Positions 62,362 through 64,000 of a stretch of DNA of 64,000 nt are shown piece by piece. This DNA is from Haloplanus rubicundus (GTDB taxonomy: Archaea > Halobacteriota > Halobacteria > Halobacteriales > Haloferacaceae). The translations under genes were made by a program, and so were the position numbers. Each line of letters begins with the position of its first letter. Position 1 is the stretch's first letter. Under the pieces are notes generated by a model that saw nothing but the letters and a program-made list of their open reading frames with translations, made no database searches and was not told the DNA's origin. The stretch is taken from positions 1 through 64,000 of the forward strand of contig NZ_CP031147.1 of NCBI RefSeq assembly GCF_003342675.1. The letters are read 5' to 3'.

Positions 62362-63228
62362 TTAGGTCTCGCGAGCGACGGTAATGGCGGGGACGGGCGC
62401 AGTTCGCACGGTTTGTTCGGCGACGCTCCCGAGGAGAATCCGATCAATGCCGCTGCGACCCGTCGTCCCCATGACGATAGCGTGGATCTCGTTTGGCTGG
62501 ATGCTATCGAGGATGATATCCGCAGGTGATCCCCGTTCGACGTGTCCGATAGCGTCAAGCCCGCGAGCAGTGGCGTCAGCCACGATGTCATCAACTGCTG
62601 CAGTGGCTGCCTCTTCGAGTTCATCTCCCGACATCGCAGAACGAACGTCGAGGCGGAGTGACGACTCCTCTACGACCGACAGGGCATGGACAGTCGCGTC
62701 GAGCGACTCCGCCAGCGCAAGCCCCTGCTGGGCGGCGTACGTTGCCCCGGCACTCCCGTCCGTGGGAATGAGAATATTCTCGTAGGGGAACACCAACTGC
62801 TCGTCGGGTTGCATCCGTGCCGTAAGGACCGGCACGGACGATAGGCGGACGACCTTCTCACTCACACTTCCACGGAGATATCGCGATAGCCCCTCCCGAC
62901 CGTGGGTGGACATCACGACCAGATCGTGATCGTATCGCTTCGCGTACTCGACGATCGTCGGGGCTGGAGACCCTTGAACGACATCAGTCTCATACTCCGC
63001 ACCGAGTGTGGCCAGCGTTTCCCCGGCGTCGGCGACGATATCCTCGCCCTCTTGAACGAGTGCGTCAACCACCGTGTTTTCGACGACGGTGACGCTATCA
63101 CGGGTGGTGTCAGCCACGAAGAGAACGTGGATAGTAGCGTCCATCTGGCGTGCGATTTCGCTCGTATGATGGAGGATATCAGAACTTTCTTCGCTCCCAT
63201 CGACCGGGAGAAGGATATTCTTGTACAT
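62362..63228 (-). CDS. Universal stress protein with two Usp domains
   Basis: From the ATG at 63228 (MYKNILLPVDGSEESSD) the 288-residue protein has two Usp domains, each with the ATP-binding end pattern (STHGREGLSRYLRGSVSEKVV and GTTGRSGIDRILLGSVAEQTV). The ATG is preferred over the 63297 start because Usp proteins begin directly with the ILLPVDGS strand. It is the second two-domain Usp in the window; the other is at 57457. Confidence 0.85.
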   Translation of the reverse strand: MYKNILLPVDGSEESSDILHHTSEIARQMDATIHVLFVADTTRDSVTVVENTVVDALVQEGEDIVADAGETLATLGAEYETDVVQGSPAPTIVEYAKRYDHDLVVMSTHGREGLSRYLRGSVSEKVVRLSSVPVLTARMQPDEQLVFPYENILIPTDGSAGATYAAQQGLALAESLDATVHALSVVEESSLRLDVRSAMSGDELEEAATAAVDDIVADATARGLDAIGHVERGSPADIILDSIQPNEIHAIVMGTTGRSGIDRILLGSVAEQTVRTAPVPAITVARET

Positions 63229-63333
63229 ACCTGATACGACGTGCCCCGGGGAATAGTTTCTATGGTGATCCATTGAGACTGCTACCGGTGTTGCCACTCG
63301 ACAAAGCAGTGGTCACCCAGACTGAGCGGCCTA

Positions 63334-63430
63334 CTATCCAATTTCCGTCTCCTTCTTCGCACCCGAATGGGACTTGCCGGTTTCGTCGTCGCCCTGCTCA
63401 ACGTTGTCCTTCCCGGTGACTTCGGGTATC
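63334..63430 (-). other. Out-of-frame acidic tail after the ATPase stop
   Basis: In the minus strand, shifted by one base from the ATPase frame, the sequence reads TEIPEVTGKDNVEQGDDETG, then KSHSGAKKETEIG and a stop at 63334. It is hydrophilic and protein-like. It may be the true ATPase C-terminus beyond a one-base indel near 63431-63440. Confidence 0.3.
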
Positions 63431-64000
63431 TCAGTCAGCCGTCGTCCTCTGATTCGCGTCGCCTCGGCCGGGGTCGAATCGCCTGACGAACGCCGCGACT
63501 GCGAGGTAGAGCGGCAGACAGATGGCGACGACGCCGGCGAGCACGCCCCAATCCACCAGCGAGAGCGGGACCGTCTCGAAGTACTGGTTGAGCGGCGTGT
63601 AGATAACCGCCAGTTGCAGGGCGAGTGACGTCCCGACCGCCAGCCCGAGCCAGCGGTTCGAGAACGTGGGCGTCTCTCGCAGCCAGCGGATGACGTAGAG
63701 TTTCACGAATTCGAGCAGGACGAACCCGGTGAACACCATGGTCATCACGTACGGCGTGACACTCGCCGCGCCCGCGAGCGTGAAAAACATCAGGCCGAGC
63801 ATCACGGCTGTCGTCACGGCACCAGTACCCCCCATCACGCCGAGCATTTCCCTGTCGATGATGCCCTGGTCTGGATCGCGTGGTGGCCTGTCGAGGATGT
63901 CCTCACTTGTGGGGTCGGTTCCCAGCGCTAGCGCCGGGAGGCCGTCGGTCAGCAGGTTGATCCACAGAAGCTGGACGGCCGGCAAGACGAGGTAGCCAAA
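63431..64000 (-). CDS. P-type cation-transporting ATPase, C-terminal part (cut by window edge)
   Basis: The frame enters from the right edge and encodes about 189 residues of the last membrane domain: LVLPAVQLLWINLLTDGLPALALGTDPTSEDILDRPPR, then several membrane spans and ending RGDANQRTTAD. The WINLLTDGLPALALG block is typical of P2-type (calcium-type) ATPases. The 5' part lies outside the window. Downstream, another frame (63334-63430) reads as a fluent acidic tail, so the gene may be frameshifted near its end. Confidence 0.8.
   Translation of the reverse strand, partial: FGYLVLPAVQLLWINLLTDGLPALALGTDPTSEDILDRPPRDPDQGIIDREMLGVMGGTGAVTTAVMLGLMFFTLAGAASVTPYVMTMVFTGFVLLEFVKLYVIRWLRETPTFSNRWLGLAVGTSLALQLAVIYTPLNQYFETVPLSLVDWGVLAGVVAICLPLYLAVAAFVRRFDPGRGDANQRTTAD

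Noticed and set aside
63334-63358. A 25-base match (two mismatches) between this site and the 3' end of the transposase gene at 54246-54270.
   Set aside because: It first looked like a transposon remnant, but here the sequence is part of a longer fluent reading frame with different upstream residues, so the shared KKETxIG-stop may be coincidence.

Overview
The window reads as haloarchaeal DNA: GC-rich, strongly acidic proteins, TATA-like boxes about 25-30 bases ahead of many start codons with no Shine-Dalgarno sequence (leaderless transcripts), a PCNA-type sliding clamp, and protein families typical of halophilic archaea (DUF7342, DUF6166, DUF389, Tat lipoprotein signals). Replication, recombination and plasmid-type genes mix with transposon debris, broken genes and defence genes, so this is accessory DNA (megaplasmid or genomic island). 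No rRNA, tRNA or CRISPR array was seen.

Layout. 0-1.5 kb: AT-rich pentapeptide-repeat gene and remnant. 1.7-8.1 kb: a PCNA paralogue with a 13-bp frameshifting duplication, a DUF6166-like protein, a three-gene set (small protein, winged-helix/PLD-like protein, zinc-ribbon protein) and a large plasmid-type protein. 8.3-11 kb: two broken minus-strand genes. 11-29.9 kb: the most striking part, a set of ten genes with no disruptive lesion: a 1184-residue multi-membrane beta-propeller protein, a membrane GTPase, a related membrane protein without a P-loop, a 1145-residue tubulin/FtsZ-like protein, an exported Ig-like protein with a membrane anchor, a small protein of a J-protein-associated family, a transglutaminase-like protein, GrpE, an Hsp70 with two C2H2 zinc fingers between its two domains, and a VWA protein. 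It is flanked by degenerate genes and transposase debris.

31-43 kb: a MoxR-type AAA+ ATPase and its VWA partner, separated by an HTH/TumE-like pair and a DUF433 protein; then SWIM zinc-finger, DUF192, lipoprotein and small regulatory genes. Four copies of an inverted repeat (GTTACCCCAC, 19-22 bases, GTGGGGTAAC) lie in gaps between genes here and look like a shared operator. 37-53.8 kb is defence-like: a zinc-ribbon/HEPN-like protein, two tandem CoiA-like nucleases, a complete type II CBASS (CD-NTase, fused E2-E1-JAB, TIR-SAVED), and an operon of HTH, TumE-like protein and tyrosine recombinase. 54.2-55.9 kb: a transposase. 56-64 kb: stress and ion transport genes (two DUF389 proteins, three Usp proteins, a CPA2 antiporter and the end of a P-type ATPase cut by the window edge).

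Inferred interplay: the 11-30 kb genes supply a cytoskeletal polymer (tubulin-like), membrane GTPases to position or remodel, a dedicated Hsp70/GrpE machine to assemble or disassemble it, a surface sensor and a cytoplasmic protease-fold enzyme. That suggests an envelope-associated membrane-remodelling or conflict system. Function is inferred from domains only.
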